DNA of 6,840 bases from Maricaulis sp. (GCA_002694345.1 NZLV01000160.1:1-6840); one strand, 5' to 3'. Shown: positions 1 through 6,476, counted from the stretch's first letter. Notes: generated by a model not told the origin, from the sequence alone. Numbers and translations: made by a program.

Positions 1-1892
1 CGGACGGCGGCCACGGCTTCCTCGATGACCCTGTCGAGCGTCTTGCGAAGGGCCTGACCGTTCCCGGTGGCCCCTTCCACGGGCAGCAGACAGTCGATCT
101 CCTTGACCGCGCCGCCCATATGCTCGCGCCAGCGCTCATAGGCGCCATTGGACAGGATCGGGCTGTCGAGCACGAGCACCGACGCCCGCTCCTCGCCCTG
201 GGCCAGGATATTGCCGAGATTCCGGAACCGGGTTTTCAGCCCCATCACCCGGCCTTCCCGCAAGGGGTCGATCGGCGGATTGGTCACCTGGGAGAAATTC
301 TGGCGGAAGAAGTGCGAGAGCGGCCGGTAGGTTTCCGACAGGACGGCCAGCGGCGCGTCATCGCCCATCGAGCCCACGGCTTCCTTGCCATCCTCGGCCA
401 TGGCGTTGAGCACCAGCTCGATCCCCTCGAAGGAGAAGCCGGCCGCCGCCTGGTGACGCAGACGCGTGTCTTCGTCGAACACTTGCGGTTCGGCGCCCGG
501 CCCGATGACCGGTTCGATGTCTTCCAGCTCACCCAGCCAGCGGGCATAGGGGTGTTGTTCGCTCAGCTCATCGAGGATTTCATGCTCGCGATAGAAGCGG
601 CCTTCCTCGATATCCAGCGCGATCAGGCGGCCCGGCGTGATCTGGCCACGCTCGATCACCTGATCCTGGTCGATCGGCGCCATGCCGGTTTCCGACCCGG
701 CCACCAGAATGCCGGACTGGGTGATGGCATAGCGCATCGGACGCAGCCCGTTGCGGTCCATGCCGGCGATCGCCCAGCGTCCGTCAAACGCCGCAATCGC
801 GGCCGGCCCGTCCCAGGGCTCCATCACCGAATTGCAGTACTCATACATGCGCGCCCAGCCTTCCGGCATGACATCGGCACGCTTGGACCAGGCTTCCGGG
901 ATGAGGATGGTCTTGGTCATCGGCGCGGACCGGCCCGCCCGCACCAGGATTTCAAAGGCCTGGTCAAGCGCCGCACTGTCCGACGCGCCGGACTGGATCA
1001 CCGGACGGACATCGCGCTCATCGCCCGGGAAGGCGGTCTCGGCGATGTGAACCTCATGGCTCTTCATCCAGTTGATATTGCCGCGGATCGTATTGATCTC
1101 GCCATTGTGCGCCAGCATGCGGAAGGGCTGCGCCAGCCGCCATTCCGGGAAGGTGTTGGTGGAGTAGCGCTGGTGAAAGATCGCGAAGGAGGAGACGAAT
1201 TCCGGGTGCCGGAGATCGCGGTAGAAGGCGTCGATATCCTCGGCCCGGAACAGGCCCTTGTAGATGATGTCACGCGAGGAGAGCGAGCAGACATAGGTGT
1301 CGCGCAGATTTTCCTCGCGGGCCCGGCGCTCGATGCGGCGACGGACAATATAGAGCATGCGCTCGACGCTCTCGATGTCGCGACCGCGGGGATCGCGGAA
1401 CAGGACCTGCTCGATTTCCGGCAGGGTCGCGCGCGCCTTGTCACCCAGTACCGAGGTGTCGATCGGCGGCTGGCGCCAGCCATAGAAGGCAAAGCCCTCG
1501 CGCAGGATTTCCGCCTCGATGATGGCGCGGGCGCGTTCACGCGCGGCAAAATCCGTGCGCGGCAGGAAGATCATGCCGACAATGACATCGCCCCGTTCCG
1601 GCTCGTGACCGGTGCGGGCGACCGCCGCCTTGAAGAAGGCCTGGGGCACGCCGACACGCAGACCGGCTCCATCGCCGGTCTTGCCATCGGCATCCACGGC
1701 CCCGCGGTGCCAGACCGCTTTCAGCGCATCAATGGCCAGTTCGACGATCTCGCGGCGGGCTTCGCCCTTCATGTCGGCGATCAGGCCGACGCCGCAGGCA
1801 TCGCGCTCGTCTTCCGGACGCCACAGACCGGTGGATTCCAATGTCTCCAGGCCCGCATGAACCTTGGCTTGATTCCAGGATTGTTGGGTCAT
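1..1892 (-). CDS. gltB: Glutamate synthase (NADPH) large subunit, N-terminal part, cut by the window edge
   Basis: This is the alpha subunit of GOGAT, which hydrolyses glutamine and passes the ammonia through an internal channel to 2-oxoglutarate, forming glutamate in the cytoplasm. About 630 N-terminal residues of a family usually near 1,500 are visible. A short propeptide of 32 residues precedes DACGVG, so Cys33 should become the catalytic N-terminal nucleophile after cleavage. The class II glutamine amidotransferase domain carries RYSTNTFPEW from about residue 242 and AHNGEINT around His262, followed by QSGASDS and NGLRPMRY. From about residue 475 the central domain begins, with GSMGDDAPLAVL and QVTNPPIDPLREG. 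The FMN and 3Fe-4S synthase domain lies beyond the left edge. The ATG overlaps the gltD stop as ATGA, with GGGAG 7 nt upstream (1900-1904), indicating translational coupling. No frameshift is seen. The identification is very secure. Confidence 0.97.
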   Translation of the reverse strand, partial: MTQQSWNQAKVHAGLETLESTGLWRPEDERDACGVGLIADMKGEARREIVELAIDALKAVWHRGAVDADGKTGDGAGLRVGVPQAFFKAAVARTGHEPERGDVIVGMIFLPRTDFAARERARAIIEAEILREGFAFYGWRQPPIDTSVLGDKARATLPEIEQVLFRDPRGRDIESVERMLYIVRRRIERRAREENLRDTYVCSLSSRDIIYKGLFRAEDIDAFYRDLRHPEFVSSFAIFHQRYSTNTFPEWRLAQPFRMLAHNGEINTIRGNINWMKSHEVHIAETAFPGDERDVRPVIQSGASDSAALDQAFEILVRAGRSAPMTKTILIPEAWSKRADVMPEGWARMYEYCNSVMEPWDGPAAIAAFDGRWAIAGMDRNGLRPMRYAITQSGILVAGSETGMAPIDQDQVIERGQITPGRLIALDIEEGRFYREHEILDELSEQHPYARWLGELEDIEPVIGPGAEPQVFDEDTRLRHQAAAGFSFEGIELVLNAMAEDGKEAVGSMGDDAPLAVLSETYRPLSHFFRQNFSQVTNPPIDPLREGRVMGLKTRFRNLGNILAQGEERASVLVLDSPILSNGAYERWREHMGGAVKEIDCLLPVEGATGNGQALRKTLDRVIEEAVAAV

Positions 1893-3310
1893 TCGGCTGC
1901 TCCCAGAACCTGCAGTCGATTATCGAGATAGGCAGTGATCGAACGGGCGGCATCCATGCCGTCCCGGATCGCCCAGACCACCAGCGAAGCGCCGCGATGC
2001 AGGTCACCGGCAACGAAGACGCCGTCCAGACTGGTCATCTTGGTGGCATCATCACCTTCCACGCGTCCGTCACGATGGACCGAGAGGTCCGGTGCGGAGA
2101 AGGCTTCCGGCAGGTTTTCCGGGGTGAAGCCCAGGGCCGACACCACCATGTCCGCGGCCACATCGAAAGTCCGGCCCGGCTCCGGTTCCGGCGCGCGGCG
2201 GCCGGAGGCATCCGGTGCGCCCAGACGCATGCCTTGCACGCGCACGGCGGAAATCACATCGCCCTTGGTGAGGACCGCCAGCGGTGAGGCCAGCCATTCA
2301 AAAACGACCCCCTCTTCCTCGGCATGTTTCACTTCGCGGGCCGAGCCCGGCATGTTCTCGCGGTCGCGGCGATAGAGACAGGTGACCGATTTGGCGCCCT
2401 GGCGGATCGCCGTGCGCACACAATCCATGGCCGTGTCACCGCCGCCGATGACGACGACATTCTTGCCCTCGGCAGTCAGGGTCGGGTCATTCCCGCGCAC
2501 ATCCCCGAGATCATCGCGGTTGGAGCGGGTGAGATAGTCCAGCGCCGCGATGACACCATCGCCGGATCCCGGACAGGTCAACTGGCGGGCCGCATAGACG
2601 CCCGTCGCCAGAAGAATGGCATGATGCTTTTCCCGCAGATCGGGCAGGCTGGCATCACGGCCCACTTCGAAATTGAGCTTGAACTCGACGCCACCCTCGC
2701 TCAACCGGTCGAGGCGGCGCTGGACGATGGACTTGTCCAGTTTGAAGCCGGGAATCCCGTACATCAAAAGCCCGCCGGCCCGGTCGGAACGCTCATAGAT
2801 GGTGACGTCGAACCCGGCTTCGCGCAGCCGCTCGGCAGCGGCCAGACCGGCCGGTCCGGACCCGACAATGCCGACACTGGCACCCCGGGGGGCACCCGGC
2901 TTGATCGGCTCGACCCAGCCTTCCTGCCAGGCCGTGTCGGTGATGTATTGCTCGACCGACCCGATGGTCACGGCGCCGTGATGGGATTGCTCGATCACGC
3001 AGGAGCCTTCGCACAGACGGTCCTGCGGACAGATCCGGCCGCAGATTTCCGGCATGGTCGAAGTCGCGGCGGAGGTCTCATAGGCTTCGCGCAGACGACC
3101 ATTGCCGGCCAGCATCAGCCAGTCGGGAATATTGTTCTGCAGCGGGCAGCCCGATTGGCAAAACGGAATGCCGCATTGCGAACACCGCGAGGCCTGGCCG
3201 GCCGCTTTCTGAGGATCGAACGGGCGATAGATCTCTTTGAAATCCTTACGCCGTTCCGTCTCAGAACGCTTGTCCGGGTAGGCTTGGTCGATGTCTACAA
3301 ATCTAAGCAA
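1889..3310 (-). CDS. gltD: Glutamate synthase (NADPH) small subunit
   Basis: This is the beta subunit of GOGAT, which oxidises NADPH on FAD and passes electrons through iron-sulfur clusters to GltB. The protein has 473 residues, a normal length. Its N-terminal ferredoxin-like domain has two cysteine groups, Cys43/46/51/55 (CSQCGIPFCQSGCP) and Cys90/94/100/104, the expected ligands of two 4Fe-4S clusters. The FAD-binding Rossmann motif GSGPAG is at 150-155, the NADPH-side motif IGGGDTAMDC at 288-297, and the FAD-closing motif VFVAGDLHRGAS at about 432-442. I chose the TTG at 3310 because AGGAGG lies 8 nt upstream and the product then begins LRFVDIDQAYPDKR, matching family N-termini. The frame stays open upstream to 3469, but those residues look unlike GltD. 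There is no in-frame ATG before residue 66. The stop overlaps the gltB start. Confidence 0.96.
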   Translation of the reverse strand: MLRFVDIDQAYPDKRSETERRKDFKEIYRPFDPQKAAGQASRCSQCGIPFCQSGCPLQNNIPDWLMLAGNGRLREAYETSAATSTMPEICGRICPQDRLCEGSCVIEQSHHGAVTIGSVEQYITDTAWQEGWVEPIKPGAPRGASVGIVGSGPAGLAAAERLREAGFDVTIYERSDRAGGLLMYGIPGFKLDKSIVQRRLDRLSEGGVEFKLNFEVGRDASLPDLREKHHAILLATGVYAARQLTCPGSGDGVIAALDYLTRSNRDDLGDVRGNDPTLTAEGKNVVVIGGGDTAMDCVRTAIRQGAKSVTCLYRRDRENMPGSAREVKHAEEEGVVFEWLASPLAVLTKGDVISAVRVQGMRLGAPDASGRRAPEPEPGRTFDVAADMVVSALGFTPENLPEAFSAPDLSVHRDGRVEGDDATKMTSLDGVFVAGDLHRGASLVVWAIRDGMDAARSITAYLDNRLQVLGAAE

Positions 3311-3318
3311 TCCGCGTC

Positions 3319-3324
3319 CCTCCT
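3319..3324 (-). promoter_or_regulatory. Ribosome binding site fixing the gltD TTG start
   Basis: On the minus strand this reads AGGAGG, a perfect Shine-Dalgarno core, followed by 8 nt and then TTG at 3310. It is the best start signal in the open frame and supports a TTG start over the upstream TTG at 3469 or the upstream GTG codon, neither of which has a comparable signal. Confidence 0.8.
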
Positions 3325-3392
3325 GGTTGGCGAGCGCGACAATCCAGCACAGTCTTCGCTTCTGCACAAGACACGAGGCTGCGGCGAAATTG

Positions 3393-3473
3393 GCACAATT
3401 TACCGCGATAGCGTGTATAGAAGAATCTGATTGCGTGAAAACGCCGCACTTGTGGCAGTTCGCGCACAATTTA
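3393..3473. repeat. Direct repeat GCACAATTTA, two copies flanking the candidate gltD promoter
   Basis: The 10-mer GCACAATTTA occurs at 3393-3402 and 3464-3473, 71 bp apart in the same orientation (TAAATTGTGC in gltD sense). One copy would lie just downstream of the predicted gltD transcription start and the other upstream of the -35 element, an arrangement compatible with an operator pair. A single chance 10-mer repeat in a region this size is not very rare, roughly one in ten for random sequence, so function is only a possibility. Confidence 0.35.
3414..3441 (-). promoter_or_regulatory. Weak candidate promoter for the gltD-gltB operon
   Basis: On the minus strand TTTTCA (3441-3436) is followed after 16 nt by TATACA (3419-3414), each matching the sigma70 consensus at four of six positions. 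Transcription would start near 3407, giving a 5' leader of about 97 nt before the TTG. Alphaproteobacterial promoters are often degenerate, so this is only a candidate. No sigma54 element with good -24/-12 spacing was found. Confidence 0.25.
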
Positions 3474-3609
3474 TCCCTGTTGACGCGCGCGTATTACCGC
3501 GATGCAACACAACAATAACCAAGCATCCCCGTCCAACGCCGGACAATGTCCCGCAGATGCCGACCTGCGGAGTGGATGCTGTCACCGAGGGAATGGCAGC
3601 TGGCGGATC

Positions 3610-3667
3610 ATTTCACCTGCCACGATCACCCCTGCGCAAACCTGCGTGATCACCCATCGATTTCACC
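3610..3667. repeat. Clustered short repeats and potential stem-loop upstream of moaA
   Basis: ATTTCACC occurs at 3610-3617 and 3660-3667, and GATCACCC at 3624-3631 and 3648-3655, giving the nested order A-B-B-A. The inner pair lies in larger similar blocks beginning CCTGC at 3616 and 3641. GATCAC at 3624-3629 can also pair with GTGATC at 3646-3651 across a 16-nt loop, and the palindrome GTGATCAC sits at 3646-3653. It could be a protein-binding site, an RNA leader structure, or chance. Confidence 0.4.
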
Positions 3668-3730
3668 GCTGGCGAGGTCTAGGTTTGGCCCATCGCCGGT
3701 TCGCCCCCACATGATGACCGGATCAGACCC

Positions 3731-3734
3731 GGAG
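3731..3734 (+). promoter_or_regulatory. Ribosome binding site fixing the moaA TTG start
   Basis: GGAG, within CCGGAG, lies 8 nt before the TTG at 3743. The nearby ATG codons at 3711 and 3714 are in another frame that closes at 3782, so they cannot start moaA. The next in-frame ATG falls inside the radical-SAM cysteine motif. Confidence 0.7.
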
Positions 3735-3742
3735 CCCGCACC

Positions 3743-4759
3743 TTGGACGGAAGCCTGCACAGACAGCCTGCCAGCCCCCTGATCGACCGTTTCGGACGGG
3801 AGATCCGCTATCTGCGCCTGTCCGTCACGGACCGGTGCGATCTCCGCTGCGTCTACTGCATGGCGGAACGCCCCGACTTCCTGCCCCGCTCCGAACTCCT
3901 CACCCTGGAAGAACTGAGCGCCATCGGCCGCCATTTCATTGCCCGCGGCGTCACCAAGATCCGGATCACCGGTGGCGAACCCCTGGTCCGGCGCGATGTG
4001 ATCGACCTGATCGAGGCGCTCGGCCAGCATGTCGGCGAGGGCCTGGACGAGCTGACCCTGACAACCAATGCCACGCAATTGGCGCCCCATGCCGAACGGC
4101 TCGCACGCGCCGGCGTAAGACGCATCAATGTCTCTCTCGATAGCCTGGACGCGCACCGCTATGCCCGCCTCACCCGCGGCGGCAGTCTGGAAACCTGCCT
4201 GGCCGGGATCGCGGCGGCGCGGGACGCCGGCATCGCGATCAAGATCAATGCCGTCGCCCTCAAGGGCGAGAACGAAGCCGAACTGCCCGACCTGATTGCC
4301 TGGGCCCATGGCCAGGGTTTCGACGCCACCTTGATCGAGGTCATGCCGCTCGGCGAAGTCGGACAGGATCGGGCCGACCAATTCCTGCCCCTCAGCGCGG
4401 TCAGGGATGACCTGATCACGCGCTGGACCCTGACCGATCTGCCCGACCGGACCGGTGGACCATCGCGCTATGTCCGGGTCGAGGAAACCGGCGGCCGGCT
4501 CGGCTTCATCACACCGCTGACCTCGAATTTCTGCGCCGGCTGCAACCGGGTCCGCCTCACCTGCACCGGCGAGCTCTATACCTGTCTGGGTCATGAGGGC
4601 GCGATCGACCTGAAGTCCGCCTTCCGCCAGTCCGGGCCTGCGGGCCTGGAAGCCTGTCTGGAGGCCGCCATGGCGACCAAGCCGGAACGGCACAATTTCG
4701 ACGTTTCACGCGGGGCTGCACCGTCCGTGTCCCGCAACATGGCCCGCACGGGAGGCTGA
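3743..4759 (+). CDS. moaA: GTP 3',8-cyclase (radical SAM), first step of Moco synthesis
   Basis: MoaA uses S-adenosylmethionine and a 4Fe-4S cluster to cyclise GTP to 3',8-cyclo-7,8-dihydro-GTP, the substrate of MoaC. The protein has 338 residues, against about 330 in the family. The radical-SAM cluster ligands are Cys32, Cys36 and Cys39 (CDLRCVYC), and the SAM-binding GGEP is at 77-80. The C-terminal substrate-side cluster is Cys264, Cys267 and Cys281 in the diagnostic C-x2-C-x13-C spacing, with conserved arginines 269 and 271 (CNRVRL). The protein ends in Gly-Gly, the tail that family studies show reaches into the active site. All key residues are present, so it should be active. The TTG start is the only usable one in the frame before the cysteine motif. 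It leads the operon, 2 nt ahead of moaD. Confidence 0.97.
   Translation: MDGSLHRQPASPLIDRFGREIRYLRLSVTDRCDLRCVYCMAERPDFLPRSELLTLEELSAIGRHFIARGVTKIRITGGEPLVRRDVIDLIEALGQHVGEGLDELTLTTNATQLAPHAERLARAGVRRINVSLDSLDAHRYARLTRGGSLETCLAGIAAARDAGIAIKINAVALKGENEAELPDLIAWAHGQGFDATLIEVMPLGEVGQDRADQFLPLSAVRDDLITRWTLTDLPDRTGGPSRYVRVEETGGRLGFITPLTSNFCAGCNRVRLTCTGELYTCLGHEGAIDLKSAFRQSGPAGLEACLEAAMATKPERHNFDVSRGAAPSVSRNMARTGG
4751..4755 (+). promoter_or_regulatory. Shine-Dalgarno of moaD inside the MoaA Gly-Gly codons
   Basis: GGAGG here is part of the codons GGA GGC for the last two glycines of MoaA, and lies 6 nt before the moaD ATG at 4762. The same bases therefore encode the functional tail of MoaA and recruit ribosomes for MoaD. 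Confidence 0.8.
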
Positions 4760-4761
4760 CC

Positions 4762-5013
4762 ATGCCGATCACGATCCGCTACATGGCCGCCCTGCGCGAC
4801 CGGATGGGCAAATCCGAAGACGTGATGGAGCTGCCGTCCGGCATCACGGACAGCGATGCGCTCACAGCCCATCTGCAAGACCTTGATCCGGCAGCACACG
4901 CGCTGGCGCATCCCTCGATCCGGCTGATCCTCAATGATGCCATTGCGCCGCGGCCCAGCCCGATCCGGTCCGGTGACACGCTGGCCTTCTGCCCGCCCTT
5001 TACCGGAGGCTGA
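4762..5013 (+). CDS. moaD: Molybdopterin synthase small (sulfur carrier) subunit
   Basis: MoaD is the ubiquitin-like sulfur carrier of molybdopterin synthase. Its C-terminal glycine is adenylylated by MoeB and converted to a thiocarboxylate, which donates sulfur to cyclic pyranopterin in the MoaE active site. The protein has 83 residues, near the family norm of about 81. It shows a beta-grasp pattern beginning ITIRYMAALRDRMG, then LNDAIAPRP and SGDTLAFCPPFTGG, ending in the essential Gly82-Gly83. Cys77 stands just before the Pro-Pro of the tail, where a hydrophobic residue is common; I attach no function to it. It is followed after 1 nt by moaE, its structural partner. The sequence is intact. 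Confidence 0.95.
   Translation: MPITIRYMAALRDRMGKSEDVMELPSGITDSDALTAHLQDLDPAAHALAHPSIRLILNDAIAPRPSPIRSGDTLAFCPPFTGG
5005..5009 (+). promoter_or_regulatory. Shine-Dalgarno of moaE inside the MoaD Gly-Gly codons
   Basis: GGAGG is formed by GGA GGC, the codons for the last two glycines of MoaD, and sits 5 nt before the moaE ATG at 5015. It repeats the arrangement at the moaA-moaD junction and confirms the moaE start against an open frame that extends upstream to 4934. Confidence 0.8.
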
Positions 5014-5014
5014 G

Positions 5015-5488
5015 ATGACGGGAATTTCCATCACGGTCTCCCATGAAAAGATCCGGGCCGGCGCGCTGCTGGACCAGCTGACCGGCGCCGATCCGGAGTG
5101 CGGCGGCGTGGCCAGCTTCACGGGACAGGTACGCCTTGAACCGGGACTGGTGGCGCTGGAACTGGAGCACTATCCCGCCGTGACGGAAAACGCCCTGCAG
5201 GCGATCGCTGAAACCGCGACCCGGCAATGGTCGTTGCACCAGGCTGTGATCCACCACCGTGTCGGCCGGATGGAGATCGGCGAAACCCTTGTTTTCGTTG
5301 CCGCGACGGCCCCCCATCGCCGCGAGGCCCTGGATGCCGTGGGCTATATGATCGACCTCTTGAAAACCGAGGCGCCCTTCTGGAAACAGGTGCATACGAA
5401 AGACGGGTCCCACTGGGTTGAAGCGCGGGATACCGACCGCGAAGCAGCGAATTACTGGACCGACCAGATGACAAGCGAGGACGCGTGA
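5015..5488 (+). CDS. moaE: Molybdopterin synthase catalytic (large) subunit
   Basis: MoaE forms the heterotetrameric molybdopterin synthase with MoaD and transfers two sulfurs to cyclic pyranopterin monophosphate, giving the dithiolene of molybdopterin. The protein has 157 residues, against about 150 in Escherichia coli. Visible family motifs are CGGVASFTGQVR (29-40), LELEHYPAVTENAL (48-61), IHHRVGRMEIGE (79-90), APHRREAL (99-106), KTEAPFWKQ (117-125) and GSHWVEA. Lys117 and Lys124 keep the seven-residue spacing of the catalytic lysines Lys119 and Lys126 of the E. coli enzyme. The ATG at 5015 is chosen because it has the GGAGG and yields a normal N-terminus; the upstream extension of 27 residues reads through moaD out of frame. 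Its TGA stop shares one base with the moaB ATG. Confidence 0.96.
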   Translation: MTGISITVSHEKIRAGALLDQLTGADPECGGVASFTGQVRLEPGLVALELEHYPAVTENALQAIAETATRQWSLHQAVIHHRVGRMEIGETLVFVAATAPHRREALDAVGYMIDLLKTEAPFWKQVHTKDGSHWVEARDTDREAANYWTDQMTSEDA

Positions 5489-6000
5489 TGACTGAAATCC
5501 TGGGCTTTGCCGTCCTGACCATCTCCGACACGCGGGATGAAGCCACCGACCGGACCGGTCCCTGGCTGCGCGAACAAATTGCTGAAGCCGGTCATGCGGT
5601 TAAGGCGCACGCCATCATCCCCGACGACATCGCCAGCATCCGCCAGGCCTGCCAGGACCTGATCGCCAATGCCGACATCCACTGCATCATCACCACAGGC
5701 GGGACCGGGCTGACCGGGCGGGATGTGACGCCGGAGGCGATCCGCCCGCTGCTGGACAAGGAAATCGACGGCTTCAGCGTCGTCTTCCACATGATCAGCT
5801 ATCAGTCGGTCGGCGTGTCCACCCTGCAATCGCGGGCCCTGGCCGGCATTGCCGGGGGCACCTACCTTTTCGCTATCCCCGGCTCGATGGGCGCGGTGAA
5901 GGATGCGTGGACGGGTGTCCTGAAAGCCGAATTCGACCCGGCGCACAAACCCTGCAATCTGGTGGAAATCCTCCCCCGTCTGACGGAGCATCTGGCATGA
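5488..6000 (+). CDS. moaB: MoaB/MogA-family protein, probable molybdopterin adenylyltransferase
   Basis: Members of this family bind molybdopterin. MogA and archaeal-type MoaB adenylylate it before molybdate insertion, while E. coli MoaB is reported inactive in this role. The protein has 170 residues, equal to E. coli MoaB. It has LTISDTRDEATDRTG (10-24), the molybdopterin-binding TTGGTGLTGRDVTPEA (69-84) and GSMGAVKDAW. Asp46 or Asp47 and Asp79 sit where MogA has its two functionally important aspartates (Asp49 and Asp82 in E. coli). Lying just ahead of moaC and moeA with no other mogA in view, it may be the working adenylyltransferase; that is inference. The ATG at 5488 forms TGATG with the moaE stop and has GAGG 7 nt upstream; a GTG one codon earlier is possible. 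Confidence 0.92.
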   Translation: MTEILGFAVLTISDTRDEATDRTGPWLREQIAEAGHAVKAHAIIPDDIASIRQACQDLIANADIHCIITTGGTGLTGRDVTPEAIRPLLDKEIDGFSVVFHMISYQSVGVSTLQSRALAGIAGGTYLFAIPGSMGAVKDAWTGVLKAEFDPAHKPCNLVEILPRLTEHLA

Positions 6001-6476
6001 GCGGACTGACCCACCAGGATGAGGAAGGCCGGGTGCGCATGGTCGATGTTGCCGGCAAGCCTGTGACGCAGAGACGGGCCGTCGCGTCCGCCCGCATCTC
6101 CATGAACTCGCAAGCCTTTGAGGCCATCCGGGATGGCGTCGGCCCGAAGGGTGACGCCCGGCAGACGGCAGAACTGGCCGGGATCATGGCGGCGAAACAG
6201 ACCTCCAGCCTCATTCCCCTGTGCCACCCCCTGCCCCTCACCAAGGTGAAAGTCGCCATTGAACCCGATGGTTACGGGGTTTTCGAAGTGAGGGCGGAAG
6301 TCCGCACCGACGGCAAGACGGGCGTGGAGATGGAAGCACTGACCGCCGCCTCGGTAGCAGCACTGACCCTCTATGACATGGCCAAGGCGCTCGACAAATC
6401 CATGCAGATCGATGCTGTCCGGTTGGAGGAAAAGCAGGGCGGACAGTCGGGCGACTATCAACGGTCGGACACATGA
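5997..6476 (+). CDS. moaC: Cyclic pyranopterin monophosphate synthase
   Basis: MoaC converts the MoaA product 3',8-cyclo-dihydro-GTP into cyclic pyranopterin monophosphate, with release of pyrophosphate. The protein has 159 residues, against 161 in E. coli. Active-site residues known from the family are all present: Lys51 (GPKGD), His77 in PLCHPLPL, Glu111 and Glu113 in VEMEALTAAS, Asp127 and Lys130 in YDMAKALDK, and Lys146 before GGQSGDY. The start overlaps the moaB stop as ATGA, with GGAG 8 nt upstream (5985-5988). The frame is open upstream to 5907, but that stretch lies within moaB and does not resemble MoaC. Its own stop overlaps the moeA start, again as ATGA. Confidence 0.97.
   Translation: MSGLTHQDEEGRVRMVDVAGKPVTQRRAVASARISMNSQAFEAIRDGVGPKGDARQTAELAGIMAAKQTSSLIPLCHPLPLTKVKVAIEPDGYGVFEVRAEVRTDGKTGVEMEALTAASVAALTLYDMAKALDKSMQIDAVRLEEKQGGQSGDYQRSDT

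Larger units (their letters stand above)
3311..3742. other. Divergent intergenic region between gltD and moaA
   Basis: About 430 bp separate the two start codons, and I see no convincing gene here. It is visibly more AT-rich than its surroundings between roughly 3290 and 3530. Short open frames exist on both strands, but none has a good start signal or recognisable product. The region must hold promoters for both operons. The gltD side has a weak sigma70-like pair and a repeated 10-mer. On the plus strand a very weak candidate is TTGTGG (3450-3455) with TATCCC (3472-3477), which would give moaA a leader of roughly 260 nt. The half nearest moaA (3560-3670) carries repeated ACCTGC, GATCACCC and ATTTCACC elements and a possible stem-loop. 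I cannot recognise a known riboswitch or operator by eye. Confidence 0.75.

Noticed and set aside
120..1931. A 603-codon open frame on the plus strand
   Set aside because: It lies antisense to gltB, whose minus-strand translation shows unmistakable glutamate synthase motifs. Long antisense frames are expected in high-GC coding DNA, and the product is low-complexity His/Arg/Asp-rich with no recognisable family.
3391..3408. Sigma54-like element beginning TGGCAC
   Set aside because: The -24-like TGGCAC is present on the plus strand, but no TTGC-type -12 element follows at the required spacing, and it points away from gltD.
2324..3430. A 368-codon open frame on the plus strand
   Set aside because: It is antisense to gltD and its cysteine, FAD and NADPH motifs; no recognisable product and no supported start.
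3311..3469. A 53-residue N-terminal extension of GltD containing a CxxCH heme-like motif (CANCHKC)
   Set aside because: The extension lies upstream of a strong AGGAGG-TTG signal, is unlike GltD N-termini, has no good ribosome binding site, and falls in AT-richer intergenic sequence. The CxxCH is probably coincidental, and there is no signal peptide for heme attachment.
3480..3742. Moco riboswitch upstream of moaA
   Set aside because: The position is plausible, but I could not match the known motif consensus by eye, so it is not annotated; only the repeats and possible stem-loop are listed.
3546..3782. A small plus-strand open frame including ATG codons at 3711 and 3714, as a leader peptide or moaA start
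   Set aside because: It is out of frame with moaA and ends inside moaA at 3782. It has no clear Shine-Dalgarno, and its composition looks like random GC-rich sequence. A leader peptide cannot be fully excluded.
3650..4693. A 347-codon open frame on the minus strand
   Set aside because: It is antisense to moaA, which has every catalytic motif. The reverse product is Gly/Ala/Gln-rich with no family resemblance.
4934..5014. Upstream extension of MoaE within moaD
   Set aside because: These 27 residues come from reading moaD in another frame. The GGAGG-ATG at 5015 gives a normal MoaE N-terminus.
5907..5996. Upstream extension of MoaC within moaB
   Set aside because: These 30 residues are moaB sequence in another frame. 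The ATG at 5997 has GGAG at good spacing and gives a normal MoaC length.
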